Positions 16,973 through 26,584 of a stretch of DNA of 50,078 bases are shown one piece after another. Location: assembly GCA_964600615.1 (NCBI GenBank), contig CAZRJK010000011.1:1-50078 (forward strand). Direction: 5' to 3'. The notes under the pieces were generated by a model. The model saw only the letters and a list, made by a program, of their open reading frames with translations. It searched no databases and was not told the DNA's origin. Position 1 is the stretch's first letter; each line of letters opens with the position of its first letter. A program made the position numbers and the translations under genes. The stretch comes from RUG11198 sp964600615. Its GTDB lineage: Bacteria; Bacillota_I; Bacilli_A; RF39; UBA660.

Positions 16973-19900
16973 ATGAGAAAATTTAGATATGTATTATTTT
17001 TTTTATTAGTTTTAATATTAAATTTAAATATTGTTTACTGCGATGAATCTATTCTATCTTATTCAACTAATATTTATGGACAGGGATGGAGTGATTTGGT
17101 ATCTGATGGTGAAATAGCTGGTACTGTAGGTCAAGGAAAAAGAATAGAGCAATATAAGATTGTTAGTTCTACAAGTGGTGTAATGTATCGTAGTTATATT
17201 TCTGGTACTGGTTGGCAGGAATATGTGAATTCTTCAGAAGCATCTGGAGAAAGTGGCCATCAGATAGAAATGATACAAGTAAGATTAACTTCAGAATTAG
17301 CAGAAGTATATAATATATATTATAGAGTACATGTTTCTAATATAGGTTGGTTAGATTGGGCATGTAATAATCAAATAACGGGAACAAGTTATCATTATCA
17401 AATAGAGGCAATACAAGTGAAGTTAGTTAGAAAAGGAAATAGTGCACCTGGAAAAACATCAGATATATTTAGGGGAACAGAATCTATAATTAATTATTCA
17501 ACAGATATTTATGGACAGGGATGGAGTGACTTGGTATCTGATGGAGAAGTAGCTGGAACTGTAGGTCAAGGAAAGAGAATAGAACAATATAAGATTATTA
17601 GTTCTTCAAATTTAAATGGTATAATGTATCGTAGTTATATTTCTGGTACTGGTTGGCAAGAATATATGAATTCTTCAGAAGTATCTGGAAAAAGCGGTCA
17701 TCAAATAGAAATAATACAAATAAAGTTAACTTCGGAATTAGCAGCAGAATATAATATATATTATAGAGTACATGTTTCTAATATAGGATGGTTAGATTGG
17801 GCTTGTAATGATCAAATAACGGGAACAAGTTATCATTATCAAATAGAAGCAATACAGGTAAAGTTAGTTAAAAAAGGAAATAGTGCTCCTGGTAAGACAT
17901 CAGATATATTTAGAGGAAATAAATCTGGTGTTAGTTATTCAACTAATATTTATGGACAGGGATGGAGTAATTTGGTATCTGATGGTGAAATAGCCGGTAC
18001 TGTAGGTCAAGGAAAGAGAATAGAGCAATATAAAATTGTTAGTTCTTCAATTGTGTTTTCGGGTAGTGTGATGTATCGTAGTTATGTTTCTGGTACTGGT
18101 TGGCAGGAATATGTGAATTCTACAGAAGTATCTGGAGAAAGTGGTCATCAGATAGAGATGATACAAGTAAAATTAACTTCAGAATTAGCAGCAGAATATG
18201 ATGTATATTATAGAGTACATGTTTCTAATGTAGGATGGTTAGATTGGGCTTGCAATGATCAAATAACAGGAACAAGTTATCATTATCAAATAGAGGCAAT
18301 ACAAGTGAAGTTAGTTAGAAAAGGAAATAGCGCACCTGGTAAGACGGTTGATACTTTTAAAGGAAAAATGGTTGATATTGGTTATTCATCTAATGTTTAT
18401 GGACAGGGATGGAGTGACTTGGTATCTGATGGAGAAATATCTGGTACTGTAGGTAAAGGAAAGAGAATAGAGCAATATAAGATTATTAGTTCTTCAATTG
18501 TATTTTCAGGTAATGTGATGTATCGTAGTTATGTTTCTGGTACTGGTTGGCAGGAATATGTTAATTCTACAGAAGTATCTGGAGAAAGTGGTCATCAGAT
18601 AGAGATGATACAAGTAAAATTAACTTCAGAATTAGCAGCAGAATATGATATATATTATAGAGTACATGTTTCTAATATAGGATGGTTAGATTGGGCTTGT
18701 AATGATCAAATAACGGGCACAAATAATTATCATTATCAAATAGAAGCAATACAAGTAAAATTAGTTAAAAAAGGAAATAATGCTCCAGGGAAAACATCAG
18801 ATATATTTAGAGATAATAAATTTTATGTTGAGTATTTATCATATATATATGGCGATGGATGGCTTGATAATACTTTTGAATTTCAGACTAGTGGTAATGT
18901 TGAAAGTTCAGTTGGAATTGGCGCTATTAAGGTTAATTTATATAATAAATTAGGTGTTAGTGGATCTATTCAATATTCTACTCATGTTGGAAATATAGGA
19001 TGGTTAGATTATGTTAATGCTGGTGATGTATCTGGTGTTGTTGATCAATTGGGACGTGTTGAGGCTATAAAAATTAGATTAGTTGGAGATGTATCTAGAT
19101 ATTATGATATATATTATAAAACGTATATTGAAGATTATGGTTGGTTAGATTGGGCTAAAAATGATGCTATTGCAGGTTCTGTTGGCTTTTCTAAAAAAGT
19201 TATGGCTATTAAAATTGGATTAGTTGAAAAAGGTGGTGCTGCTCCAGGTAGTACAAAATACAGTCAGTTGACTGCAGCGTTTGTTGTTATTGATGGTAAG
19301 ACTTATTATTATGAAAATGGTAAAAAAGTGACAGGATTTAAAGTTATTGATGGTATTAAATATTTCTTTAATTCTAGTGGCGTGTTGATTTCTAGAAATG
19401 TTAAAAAGATTTTAGATGTATCAGTTTATCAAGGTGATATTGATTGGAATAAGGTTAAGAAAACTGATGTTGATGGAGCAATTTTGCGATTAGGTTATGG
19501 AACAAGTTATACTACTGATGCATGCGTTATGGATAAAAAATTTGAAAGAAATTATAATGGTGCTAGAAACTTAGGATTATTATTTGGAATTTATTTATAT
19601 AGTTATGCTATTGATAATACTTCAGCTGCCATAGAGGCTAATTTTGTGTTGGAGAAGTTAAGATATTATAATGTAAGTAAGAATATTCCAATTTATTATG
19701 ATTTAGAAGAGAACCCTTGGACTACTAATTTATCTAAGGATAGTTATCATAATATTGTAAGTACGTTTTCTAGTATTCTGGAGAATGCTGGATATTCTGT
19801 TAAGGTTTACTCTTATAAATATTGGGCTGAAAATAGGTTAGATTCTTATGTTAATAATAAGCTAGATTGGATTGCTCAGTATTCTGATTATTGTACTTAT

Positions 19901-19990
19901 ATTGGTGGTTATAGAGGTTGGCAGTATACTGCTTCTGGAAGAGTTGATGGTATTTCTGGGGATGTTGATATTAGTGTATGGATTAATTAA
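16973..19990 (+). CDS. Secreted GH25 lysozyme with a long ChW repeat array
   Basis: This 1005-residue secreted wall hydrolase has a signal peptide (residues 1 to about 24), then four near-identical units of about 145-150 residues and a fifth divergent one. Each unit holds three ChW (clostridial hydrophobic Trp) modules of the GxGW..(W/Y)..-xxx-GTxG-x-IEAI.(V/I)KL type. A choline-binding-like Tyr and Gly pair follows (about residues 766-806), then a GH25 muramidase domain: ILDVSVYQG (Asp815), ILRLGYG and YYDLEEN (Asp910, Glu912). GH25 enzymes cut the MurNAc-GlcNAc bond. ChW arrays bind the cell wall. Its own promoter and terminators on both sides make it independent of the surrounding glycan operon. 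Confidence 0.9.
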   Translation: MRKFRYVLFFLLVLILNLNIVYCDESILSYSTNIYGQGWSDLVSDGEIAGTVGQGKRIEQYKIVSSTSGVMYRSYISGTGWQEYVNSSEASGESGHQIEMIQVRLTSELAEVYNIYYRVHVSNIGWLDWACNNQITGTSYHYQIEAIQVKLVRKGNSAPGKTSDIFRGTESIINYSTDIYGQGWSDLVSDGEVAGTVGQGKRIEQYKIISSSNLNGIMYRSYISGTGWQEYMNSSEVSGKSGHQIEIIQIKLTSELAAEYNIYYRVHVSNIGWLDWACNDQITGTSYHYQIEAIQVKLVKKGNSAPGKTSDIFRGNKSGVSYSTNIYGQGWSNLVSDGEIAGTVGQGKRIEQYKIVSSSIVFSGSVMYRSYVSGTGWQEYVNSTEVSGESGHQIEMIQVKLTSELAAEYDVYYRVHVSNVGWLDWACNDQITGTSYHYQIEAIQVKLVRKGNSAPGKTVDTFKGKMVDIGYSSNVYGQGWSDLVSDGEISGTVGKGKRIEQYKIISSSIVFSGNVMYRSYVSGTGWQEYVNSTEVSGESGHQIEMIQVKLTSELAAEYDIYYRVHVSNIGWLDWACNDQITGTNNYHYQIEAIQVKLVKKGNNAPGKTSDIFRDNKFYVEYLSYIYGDGWLDNTFEFQTSGNVESSVGIGAIKVNLYNKLGVSGSIQYSTHVGNIGWLDYVNAGDVSGVVDQLGRVEAIKIRLVGDVSRYYDIYYKTYIEDYGWLDWAKNDAIAGSVGFSKKVMAIKIGLVEKGGAAPGSTKYSQLTAAFVVIDGKTYYYENGKKVTGFKVIDGIKYFFNSSGVLISRNVKKILDVSVYQGDIDWNKVKKTDVDGAILRLGYGTSYTTDACVMDKKFERNYNGARNLGLLFGIYLYSYAIDNTSAAIEANFVLEKLRYYNVSKNIPIYYDLEENPWTTNLSKDSYHNIVSTFSSILENAGYSVKVYSYKYWAENRLDSYVNNKLDWIAQYSDYCTYIGGYRGWQYTASGRVDGISGDVDISVWIN
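17071..18843 (+). repeat. Four tandem DNA repeats coding ChW units
   Basis: Four in-frame copies begin at 17071, 17506, 17947 and 18394, with lengths of about 435, 441, 447 and 450 bp. Length differences are small in-frame insertions (multiples of 3) in one linker and one loop. Copies 3 and 4 share the insertion SSIVFSG and look like the most recent duplication. A fifth, diverged unit follows from about 18844. Confidence 0.9.
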
Positions 19991-20021
19991 AATAAGATAT
20001 CTTTTATGATATCTTATTTTT
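19990..20021 (+). terminator. Terminator after the GH25 gene
   Basis: A 12-bp perfect stem (19990-20001 with 20008-20019) closes a 6-nt loop and runs into a short T stretch. It isolates the GH25 gene from the next glycan genes. Confidence 0.82.
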
Positions 20022-20040
20022 GTAAAGTATTATATTTAAA

Positions 20041-20069
20041 TTTACTTTTAGTAATATAAATGATATAAT
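20041..20069 (+). promoter_or_regulatory. Promoter of the third glycan transcription block
   Basis: TTTACT (20041-20046), a 17-bp spacer ending in TGA, and a perfect TATAAT (20064-20069) form a strong extended promoter. Transcription would begin near 20076, about 20 nt before the GTG start of the GT2-GT4 fusion. Confidence 0.7.
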
Positions 20070-20096
20070 TTTATTAGTTTGAAAGAGGGATGTATT

Positions 20097-22091
20097 GTGA
20101 AATGTGATATTATTATTCCTGTTTATAAATCTCCTGAATGGGTTAAATTGTGTGTTTATGCTGTGTGTAGAAATACGGAATATATTAATAAGGTTTATTT
20201 AATTAATGATTGTGATGATGTGGTTACTAGTAATTGTTTAAATAATTTGGCTAATAAATATTCTTGTGTAGAAGTGTTACAGAATGATAGTAATTTAGGT
20301 TTTGTAAAGACTTGTAATAGGGGAATGAAGGTAAGTACTGCTAAGTATGTATTACTTTTAAATACTGATTGTATTATTACTAGTAGAACTGTTGGAAAAC
20401 TTGTTAGTCATATGGATAAGGATAATGAAATTGGTCTTATTTGTCCTGTTGCTTCTAATGCTGCTAATTTAACTTTAGAGATGTTTGATGGTTTTAGTTA
20501 TAATGATATGGATTTGTTATTGGAAAAGAAGTTTAAAGGTAAAAATTTTGATGCTTGTACTGTTGTTGGTAATTGTTTAATGATTAGTAGGGATTGTATT
20601 GAAAAAACTGGTTATTTAGATGAAATATATGGTATGGGCTATGGAGAAGAGACTGACTATCAATTTAAGGCTATGAAAAATGGTTTTAAAGCTAAAGTTG
20701 CTATTGATAGTTATGTTTTTCATAAGGCTGAGGTTTCTTTTGGAGTATCTAAAGAAAAAGAAGAAAGACAAAAGAAGAATCAAGAGATATTCTTTTCTAG
20801 ATGGGGTAATGAGTATTATAAGCTTATGAATGAGTATTCTAATAATGATCCTATTAAATATATTCGTAGTAATATTACTAAAGAGGATAAAAAAATTGAT
20901 TTTGATTTTTTAATGTATTTGATTGGTTTTAATAAGGCAGCTGGGGGTATAAATATGGCTGTTGATATGATTAATTATTTGACTATAAATGATGTAAAAT
21001 GTAATATATTATATGGCTTTTCTAATGGATATGATGAAATTATGTTATTTAATCCTATACTTGTTACGGATGTTTCTAATTATTCATTTAAGAAAATTGT
21101 ATCTACTATTTATTTTTCAAATTATTATGCTAAGATGTTGGCTCAAAGATATGATGTTCCTCTTGTTTCTTTTGCTCAAGGATATGAACCTTATTTTGAG
21201 AATGGATTAGATTATAGGGTAGCAGAACTTAGTTATAAGTTACCTGATAGGATATTAACGATATCTGATTATTTAAAGAATATGTATAAGAAAGCTTTTA
21301 ATGTTAGGGCTGATGTTATACGTAATGGTGTTAATAATGATTTGTTATATTATAAAAATAATAATAAAAAGATTAAGACTATTACTTTGTTTTGTAGAAA
21401 TAATTATTTAAAGGGAGATTTTATTACTTTAGATATATTTAATAGAATAGTAAAGAAATATAGTGGGTTAGATATTAATTTGTTATATTTGAATAAAGAT
21501 ATGAGTATTCCTTTTTATGATAAAGATAAGAATGATGTTAAGTTGTTAAAAGGTCCTTTTACAAGGGTAGAACTTGCTTCAATATTTATTGATTCTGATT
21601 TATATATTGATACGTCTTTAACTGAAGGATTTGGTTTGATGCCTTTGGAAGCTATGGCTAGTGGTAATGTTGTTGTTACTAGTAATTCTGGTGGTGTTAG
21701 AGATTATATTGATGATGGAGTTAATGGTTACTTAATAGATAATGTTAATGATGTTGATAGGTATATGGATAAGATAGATAATTTAATTAATGATGATGAT
21801 TTATATTTAAAGATTAAGAATAAGATGGTTGATACTGTAAGTAAGTTTGATTTTGATGATGTGGTTTTAAAATATATTAATTATTTTAGTAAAGATATAG
21901 AAAAAACCAATTATGAATTAGATGTAGAAGAAAAGAGATTATATTTTGATATTTTAGATAGTAGATTTAAAGTATCTGATAAGAAGAGTAAGAATTTTAT
22001 TTATAAAGTTGCTAAGAAGATGCCTAAGGGTGTTAAATTAGGAATTAAGAGGTTTGTTAATAAGTTATATTCATTTACAAATGATCATTAA
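20097..22091 (+). CDS. GT2-GT4 fusion glycosyltransferase
   Basis: This 664-residue protein joins two glycosyltransferase domains. Residues 1 to about 250 are GT2: CDIIIPVYKS, INDCDD, LNTDCIIT at the DXD position, and GYGEETDYQFKA. Residues from about 285 are GT-B/GT4: NKAAGGINMAVDMI, RILTISDYLKNMYK, VIRNGVNNDLL, and DTSLTEGFGLMPLEAMASG followed by GGVRDYIDDGVNGYL. Such fusions are common in rhamnan and O-antigen loci, where each half adds one sugar of a repeat. I chose GTG 20097, placed after AGAGGG, over an in-frame TTG at 20079. It is the first gene after the promoter at 20041. Confidence 0.88.
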   Translation: MKCDIIIPVYKSPEWVKLCVYAVCRNTEYINKVYLINDCDDVVTSNCLNNLANKYSCVEVLQNDSNLGFVKTCNRGMKVSTAKYVLLLNTDCIITSRTVGKLVSHMDKDNEIGLICPVASNAANLTLEMFDGFSYNDMDLLLEKKFKGKNFDACTVVGNCLMISRDCIEKTGYLDEIYGMGYGEETDYQFKAMKNGFKAKVAIDSYVFHKAEVSFGVSKEKEERQKKNQEIFFSRWGNEYYKLMNEYSNNDPIKYIRSNITKEDKKIDFDFLMYLIGFNKAAGGINMAVDMINYLTINDVKCNILYGFSNGYDEIMLFNPILVTDVSNYSFKKIVSTIYFSNYYAKMLAQRYDVPLVSFAQGYEPYFENGLDYRVAELSYKLPDRILTISDYLKNMYKKAFNVRADVIRNGVNNDLLYYKNNNKKIKTITLFCRNNYLKGDFITLDIFNRIVKKYSGLDINLLYLNKDMSIPFYDKDKNDVKLLKGPFTRVELASIFIDSDLYIDTSLTEGFGLMPLEAMASGNVVVTSNSGGVRDYIDDGVNGYLIDNVNDVDRYMDKIDNLINDDDLYLKIKNKMVDTVSKFDFDDVVLKYINYFSKDIEKTNYELDVEEKRLYFDILDSRFKVSDKKSKNFIYKVAKKMPKGVKLGIKRFVNKLYSFTNDH

Positions 22092-22105
22092 GGATTGGTG
22101 ATGTT

Positions 22106-23269
22106 ATGCTTAATTATAAAAAGATGCGTGATTTAATTAATATGAATTTAATTAAGAAGAGTGGTTTTTTTGATGTTAATTATTATAGACGAGAATATCC
22201 AAATGTTAAAAATCCTTTAAAACATTATTATTATGAGGGTTTTAAGATGGGATATAATCCTTCTAAATTATTTAGTAATAATTATTATCTTAATCATAAT
22301 TCTGATGTAAAAAAGGCTGGTATTAATCCTTTGTTGCATTATATTTTGTCTGGTAAAGATGAGGGAAGAAAAATAAAAAAAGTAACGGGTATTACAATTT
22401 CTGATTTATATAAAAAGATTATGGGTAATAATGGTTATATATCTGTTTATTTAAAGAATAATATTACTAAAAATAGAATAAGTGTTTTTACTAATTCTAA
22501 TGATTATGAATTCTTGATGACAATGATAAATAAGAGTGCTAAATTAAATAAGATTTGCCGTATCATCTATACTGATTTAGATCTTAATAAATTAAATATG
22601 TATTGTAAGGATGAGAATATTAGCTTAGATGATGTTGAATTTTATAAATATAATAGTAATTGTTTATTAGATGTATATTTAGATGAAGTTTTTGCTTGTA
22701 ATGAATATGATATTCTATTTTCTTTATTAAATACTATTTATATTTCTAAGCCTATTTATTTTTATGTTGATAATAGTAAATTAAATGATGAAATAGTAAA
22801 ATGGTTATCTTATTATAATAATACTAATAATGTAGTATTATTTGGAAAAGATGAGGTTAGTAAGTATAATTTAGTTATTGATAATAAATTAAATAATAGA
22901 TTTAATAATAATATCAATATTTGTCTTGATATGGAAGATTTTTCTTTTGAAATTTTGATGATGTTTCAAGAATTTTTTATGAATCATTATATTGATAAGA
23001 AGATAAAGTTATATTATCATAATGAAAAATATAATAAGGATATTTCTTTTAAGAATAATACTAAAGTGTCTTATGTTTCTGATATTAATAATATGGATGT
23101 TATTATTCATTTTAGTTATGATGAGAATAGTAATAATGATATTAATGTTTATTTTGAGAAATTAGAGGGTAAAATTAAAGTAATTGATGATATTAATTTT
23201 GATGATAAGAAGATGATGAAAGAGTGTTGGGAAGCTAATTTTGATATTGATAAAGTAGGTGATAAGTAA
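22106..23269 (+). CDS. Unknown protein with two rhamnan-synthesis-type N-terminal repeats
   Basis: This 387-residue protein starts with two tandem repeats of about 35 residues (about 14-90). Each has the pattern F(D)..YY....P.V...PL.HY...G...G, as in the repeats beside glycosyltransferase domains in rhamnosyltransferase and rhamnan-synthesis proteins. The rest, rich in Asn, Asp and Tyr with alternating beta and alpha stretches, matches no family I recognise. No signal peptide or membrane segment is seen, so it is cytoplasmic. It sits between the GT2-GT4 fusion and a GT4 gene, overlapping the latter by one base, which suggests an accessory or diverged transferase role. Confidence 0.6.
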   Translation: MLNYKKMRDLINMNLIKKSGFFDVNYYRREYPNVKNPLKHYYYEGFKMGYNPSKLFSNNYYLNHNSDVKKAGINPLLHYILSGKDEGRKIKKVTGITISDLYKKIMGNNGYISVYLKNNITKNRISVFTNSNDYEFLMTMINKSAKLNKICRIIYTDLDLNKLNMYCKDENISLDDVEFYKYNSNCLLDVYLDEVFACNEYDILFSLLNTIYISKPIYFYVDNSKLNDEIVKWLSYYNNTNNVVLFGKDEVSKYNLVIDNKLNNRFNNNINICLDMEDFSFEILMMFQEFFMNHYIDKKIKLYYHNEKYNKDISFKNNTKVSYVSDINNMDVIIHFSYDENSNNDINVYFEKLEGKIKVIDDINFDDKKMMKECWEANFDIDKVGDK

Positions 23270-24435
23270 TGTATAATATTTCTTGTGATAAGAAGTATTC
23301 TTTGAATTTGAAGATGGATAATTTTAAAGAGAGATTTTTAAAATTAATGGGTTCTAATTTAAAGAATGTTGTTTATTTAAAAGATGTTTTTGATAATTCT
23401 ACTTTTAGATATCGTACTTATAATGTTATGCAGGCTATGGAGAAAAGTGATAAGTATCATATTAATTGTTTTTTGATCGAGGAAATTGATTTGTTAATGC
23501 CTGTATTAGATAAGATTGATTTGGTTATATTACAGAGATGTAAGTGGTCTTTTGAATTAGAAAATTTTATTCATTTGCTTAGGAGTAAGAATATTAAAAT
23601 TTGTTATGATATGGATGATTTGATTTATCATCCTAAATATATATCTAAATATTTATTGAATATTGGTTCTTATGATGAAATTAATATGGATGTTCATTTT
23701 GCTTTAGCTAGTAGGTATTATAATGTTGCTTCTTTATGTGATTCTTTTTTAGTTACTACAGAATCTTTAAAAGAAAATATTGAAGAAGATTTTGATAAAA
23801 AAGCTTTGATATATCCTAATTTTTTAAATAAAGAGCAAGAGGAAATATCTAATGAGATTATTGCAGTTAAGGATAAATTAAGAGATAAGGATAAATTTTA
23901 TATTGGTTATTTTAGTGGGTCTAATTCTCATGTTAGGGATTTGGAAACTATTATGAGTCCTTTGTTGCAACTTATGGATAAATATGATAACATTTATTTA
24001 TACGTTGTTGGTTATATGGACTTGCCTAATGAATTGCTAAAATTAAAAGAAAAAGGAAGAGTAATATTTCATCCTTTTGTAAGTTATCAGGAATTGGAAT
24101 ATTTGATAGCTAGTGTAGATATTAATGTTATTCCTCTTCAAAAAAATAAGTTTAATGAGTGTAAATCAGAATTAAAGTATTTTGAGGCTAGTATTGTTAA
24201 TACTATTACTGTTGCTTGTAATAATTCTGTTTATTCTAATATTATTGAGAATGGTAAGAATGGTTTTTTAGCAAATCAATATGATTGGTATTCTATTTTA
24301 GAAAATATATATTTAAATTATGATAAGATGGGAGATATTATAAAGAGGGCTAGAGTAGATTGTATTTCTAAGTATAGTTGTTATAATCAATTAAAGGAAT
24401 TAGGAAAGGTATTTGATAAATTAATAGAGATGTAG
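23269..24435 (+). CDS. Family 4-like glycosyltransferase
   Basis: This 388-residue GT-B enzyme has the GT4-like pattern FRYRTYNVMQAMEK, VILQRCKW, KICYDMDDLIYHP, a second half starting at YIGYFSGSNSHVRDLETI, VGYMDLP, HPFVSYQELEYLIASVDINVIP, and ECKSELKYFEASIVNTITVA. This is the clade annotated as glycosyltransferase in O-antigen and rhamnan loci, in which KxxxKxxE replaces the usual Glu motif. Its start overlaps the upstream stop by one base, and the ABC transporter ATPase begins 7 nt after it. The donor sugar is unknown. Confidence 0.8.
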   Translation: MYNISCDKKYSLNLKMDNFKERFLKLMGSNLKNVVYLKDVFDNSTFRYRTYNVMQAMEKSDKYHINCFLIEEIDLLMPVLDKIDLVILQRCKWSFELENFIHLLRSKNIKICYDMDDLIYHPKYISKYLLNIGSYDEINMDVHFALASRYYNVASLCDSFLVTTESLKENIEEDFDKKALIYPNFLNKEQEEISNEIIAVKDKLRDKDKFYIGYFSGSNSHVRDLETIMSPLLQLMDKYDNIYLYVVGYMDLPNELLKLKEKGRVIFHPFVSYQELEYLIASVDINVIPLQKNKFNECKSELKYFEASIVNTITVACNNSVYSNIIENGKNGFLANQYDWYSILENIYLNYDKMGDIIKRARVDCISKYSCYNQLKELGKVFDKLIEM

Positions 24436-24442
24436 GTGAATT

Positions 24443-25183
24443 ATGAAAAAAGATAATGCAATAGAGATATCTCATATGACGAAGAAATTTGATGTTTATA
24501 GTGATAAAGCAAATACGTTAAAAGAGAAATTATTATTTTGGAAGAGAGGAAATAAAGAAGTTAGGACTGTATTAAAAGATATTAGTTTAGATATTAAAAA
24601 AGGTGATACAGTAGCTTTAATTGGGACTAATGGTAGTGGTAAGAGTACTTTACTTAAGCTTATGACCAAGATTATTTATCCTACTAGTGGTAAGGTTGAA
24701 ACTAGGGGAAAACTTACTTCTTTATTGGAGTTAGGAGCTGGATTTCATCCTGATTTTAGTGGTAGGGAGAATATATATTTTAATGCTTCTATTTTTGGTA
24801 TGTCTAAGGCTGAGATTGATAGAAGGCTTGATGATATAATAGCTTTTTCGGAATTGGAAGAGTTTATTGATAATCCTGTTAGGACTTATTCTTCTGGTAT
24901 GTATATGAGGCTTGCTTTTAGTGTTGCTATTAATGTAGATGCTGATATTTTGCTTATTGATGAAATATTATCTGTTGGTGACCAGAGATTTCAGGATAAA
25001 TGTTTTGAGCGTTTAGAGGAACTTAAGAATAGTGATAAGACTATAGTTATTGTTACTCATAATTTGGATTCTATTAGGAAACTATGTTCTAGAGCTATTT
25101 GGATTAAGGATGGAGTTATTCGTATGGATGGTCCTACTAATGAGGTTGCTGATAGTTATTTAAAGGAAGTTGCTGGTGATTAA
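24443..25183 (+). CDS. Polysaccharide ABC exporter, ATPase subunit (TagH/Wzt type)
   Basis: This 246-residue ATPase powers export of an undecaprenyl-linked polysaccharide. It has Walker A (GTNGSGKST), LLELGAGFHPDFSGRENIYFN (typical of polysaccharide exporters), the modified signature YSSGMYMRLAF, Walker B (DILLIDEILSVGD) and the switch His in VTHN. It ends soon after the ATPase core, so it lacks the C-terminal carbohydrate-recognition domain of Wzt proteins that detect capped chains. AGGTGAAT precedes the ATG, and the permease starts one base after its stop. Confidence 0.93.
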   Translation: MKKDNAIEISHMTKKFDVYSDKANTLKEKLLFWKRGNKEVRTVLKDISLDIKKGDTVALIGTNGSGKSTLLKLMTKIIYPTSGKVETRGKLTSLLELGAGFHPDFSGRENIYFNASIFGMSKAEIDRRLDDIIAFSELEEFIDNPVRTYSSGMYMRLAFSVAINVDADILLIDEILSVGDQRFQDKCFERLEELKNSDKTIVIVTHNLDSIRKLCSRAIWIKDGVIRMDGPTNEVADSYLKEVAGD

Positions 25184-25184
25184 G

Positions 25185-25958
25185 ATGAAATTAGTAAAAG
25201 ATTTGAAACAATATAGTGAATTTTTAAAGACTAATGTAAAGAAGGATATTAGAGGAAAGTATAAAGGTTCTTTTTTGGGAGTGTTATGGAGTTTTTTAAA
25301 TCCGTTGTTATCAGTTTTGGTTTATGCAATTGTATTTCCTTATATTATGAGAATTAAGGTTGAAAATTATTTGATATATTTGATAACGGGTATTATTCCT
25401 TGGACTTTTTTTACGACATCTATTAATATGGGATTGAATTCTATTTTATTTAATTCTAATATTATAAAGAAAGTTTATTTTCCTAGGATTATACTTCCTA
25501 TTTCTAGTGTTACTAGTTGTTTAGTTAATTTTCTTATTTCTTGTGTTATTATTCTATGTTTTTGTATAGGTAGTGGATTAGGTGTATCAATTTATTTGTT
25601 ATGGTTGCCTGTTGTAGCAATAATACAATATATTTTTCAACTTGGGTTGGTATTTATATTGAGTGCTGTAGAGATATATATGAGAGATATTGAACATATT
25701 GTAAATTTCTTTATTAGTATGTTATTCTATGTTACTCCTATTTTGTATACGCCAGAAACTTTTCCTGATAGGTTGTGGTGGTTACTTAAATTGAATCCTT
25801 TAGCTTATTTGATGATTTCATATAGAGATATTTTCTTTTATAAGCAAAATCCGGAGTTTAAGGGTTTGTTTATTGTGTTTTTAATTAGTATTGTTTTATT
25901 CTTTATTGGATATTTTGTTTTTGAAAAATTACAAAAGGGATTTGCAGAAGAGGTTTAA
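25185..25958 (+). CDS. Polysaccharide ABC exporter, permease subunit (TagG/Wzm type)
   Basis: This 257-residue ABC-2 permease has an amphipathic N-terminus with DIRGKYKGSFLGVLWSFLNPLL, the signature of TagG/Wzm/RfbA proteins. About six membrane helices follow, with MRDIEHIVNFFISMLFYVTPILY in the second half. With the upstream ATPase it forms the exporter of a lipid-linked wall glycan. ATG 25185 follows GGTGATTAAG; a TTG at 25170 would overlap the ATPase gene and lacks a site. It closes the first, ABC-type half of the locus. Confidence 0.93.
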   Translation: MKLVKDLKQYSEFLKTNVKKDIRGKYKGSFLGVLWSFLNPLLSVLVYAIVFPYIMRIKVENYLIYLITGIIPWTFFTTSINMGLNSILFNSNIIKKVYFPRIILPISSVTSCLVNFLISCVIILCFCIGSGLGVSIYLLWLPVVAIIQYIFQLGLVFILSAVEIYMRDIEHIVNFFISMLFYVTPILYTPETFPDRLWWLLKLNPLAYLMISYRDIFFYKQNPEFKGLFIVFLISIVLFFIGYFVFEKLQKGFAEEV

Positions 25959-25975
25959 TTTTAGGAGGATTTTTG

Positions 25976-26584
25976 ATGAATTATTTTAAAAAGATATATA
26001 GTAATAAAAAACTATTATGTTGTTATTTGTTGTTTATATTATCTATTTGTTTTGCTATTTTTTTATTTTTGTTTCATCCTAAAAAGTTAGGCGATTATTA
26101 TCCTTTTGAGTATTCTTCTGAAAATATAAATGTTGTTAAATTTCCTATTGAACAACATTTTCATAATCCTTATAATTCTTTAAGACTTATTAAGCTTTAT
26201 TTAAGAGATGATTCTTTAAATAATTATAATTATACTGTTGATGTTATTGGAGAAAAATCTGGTAAGAATTATTTTTCACATTTATATACTGATTATTCTT
26301 CAGATATTTTAATGCTTGATATTTTAGATTTTCCACAGGAAGAGAATGATTTTATTTTGCGTATTACATGTGATGAATGTGAAGATGTTGCTGTTTCTAA
26401 GAGAAAATCTAATAATATTAAAGAGAATTATATTACTGGTAGTAATGATGATAATATTTTGGAGTTTGGAATTGTTAATTTCATTCCTAATAATGATTAT
26501 TATTGGTATTCTTTTGTGGGTATTGTATTATCGCTTATGTTTTATTCTTTAGCAAAGGGGGAGATTAATGATGAAGAAAAATAG
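25976..26584 (+). CDS. Membrane protein of unknown function with an extracytoplasmic domain
   Basis: This 202-residue protein has one N-terminal membrane segment (about residues 12-32), an outer domain of about 140 residues with beta-type patterns (NYTVDVIGEKSG, FILRITCDECED), a C-terminal membrane segment (about 176-192) and a short acidic tail. The N-terminal half of the downstream DUF2142 protein has a similar layout of short outer beta domain between helices, so the two may pair. AGGAGG at 25963-25968 points to ATG 25976. It overlaps the next gene by 17 nt. I do not recognise a family. Confidence 0.6.
   Translation: MNYFKKIYSNKKLLCCYLLFILSICFAIFLFLFHPKKLGDYYPFEYSSENINVVKFPIEQHFHNPYNSLRLIKLYLRDDSLNNYNYTVDVIGEKSGKNYFSHLYTDYSSDILMLDILDFPQEENDFILRITCDECEDVAVSKRKSNNIKENYITGSNDDNILEFGIVNFIPNNDYYWYSFVGIVLSLMFYSLAKGEINDEEK

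Noticed and set aside
17071..18843. Regular repeats considered as a CRISPR array
   Set aside because: Units are 435-450 bp, in frame, and code for ChW modules; there are no short repeats with unique spacers.
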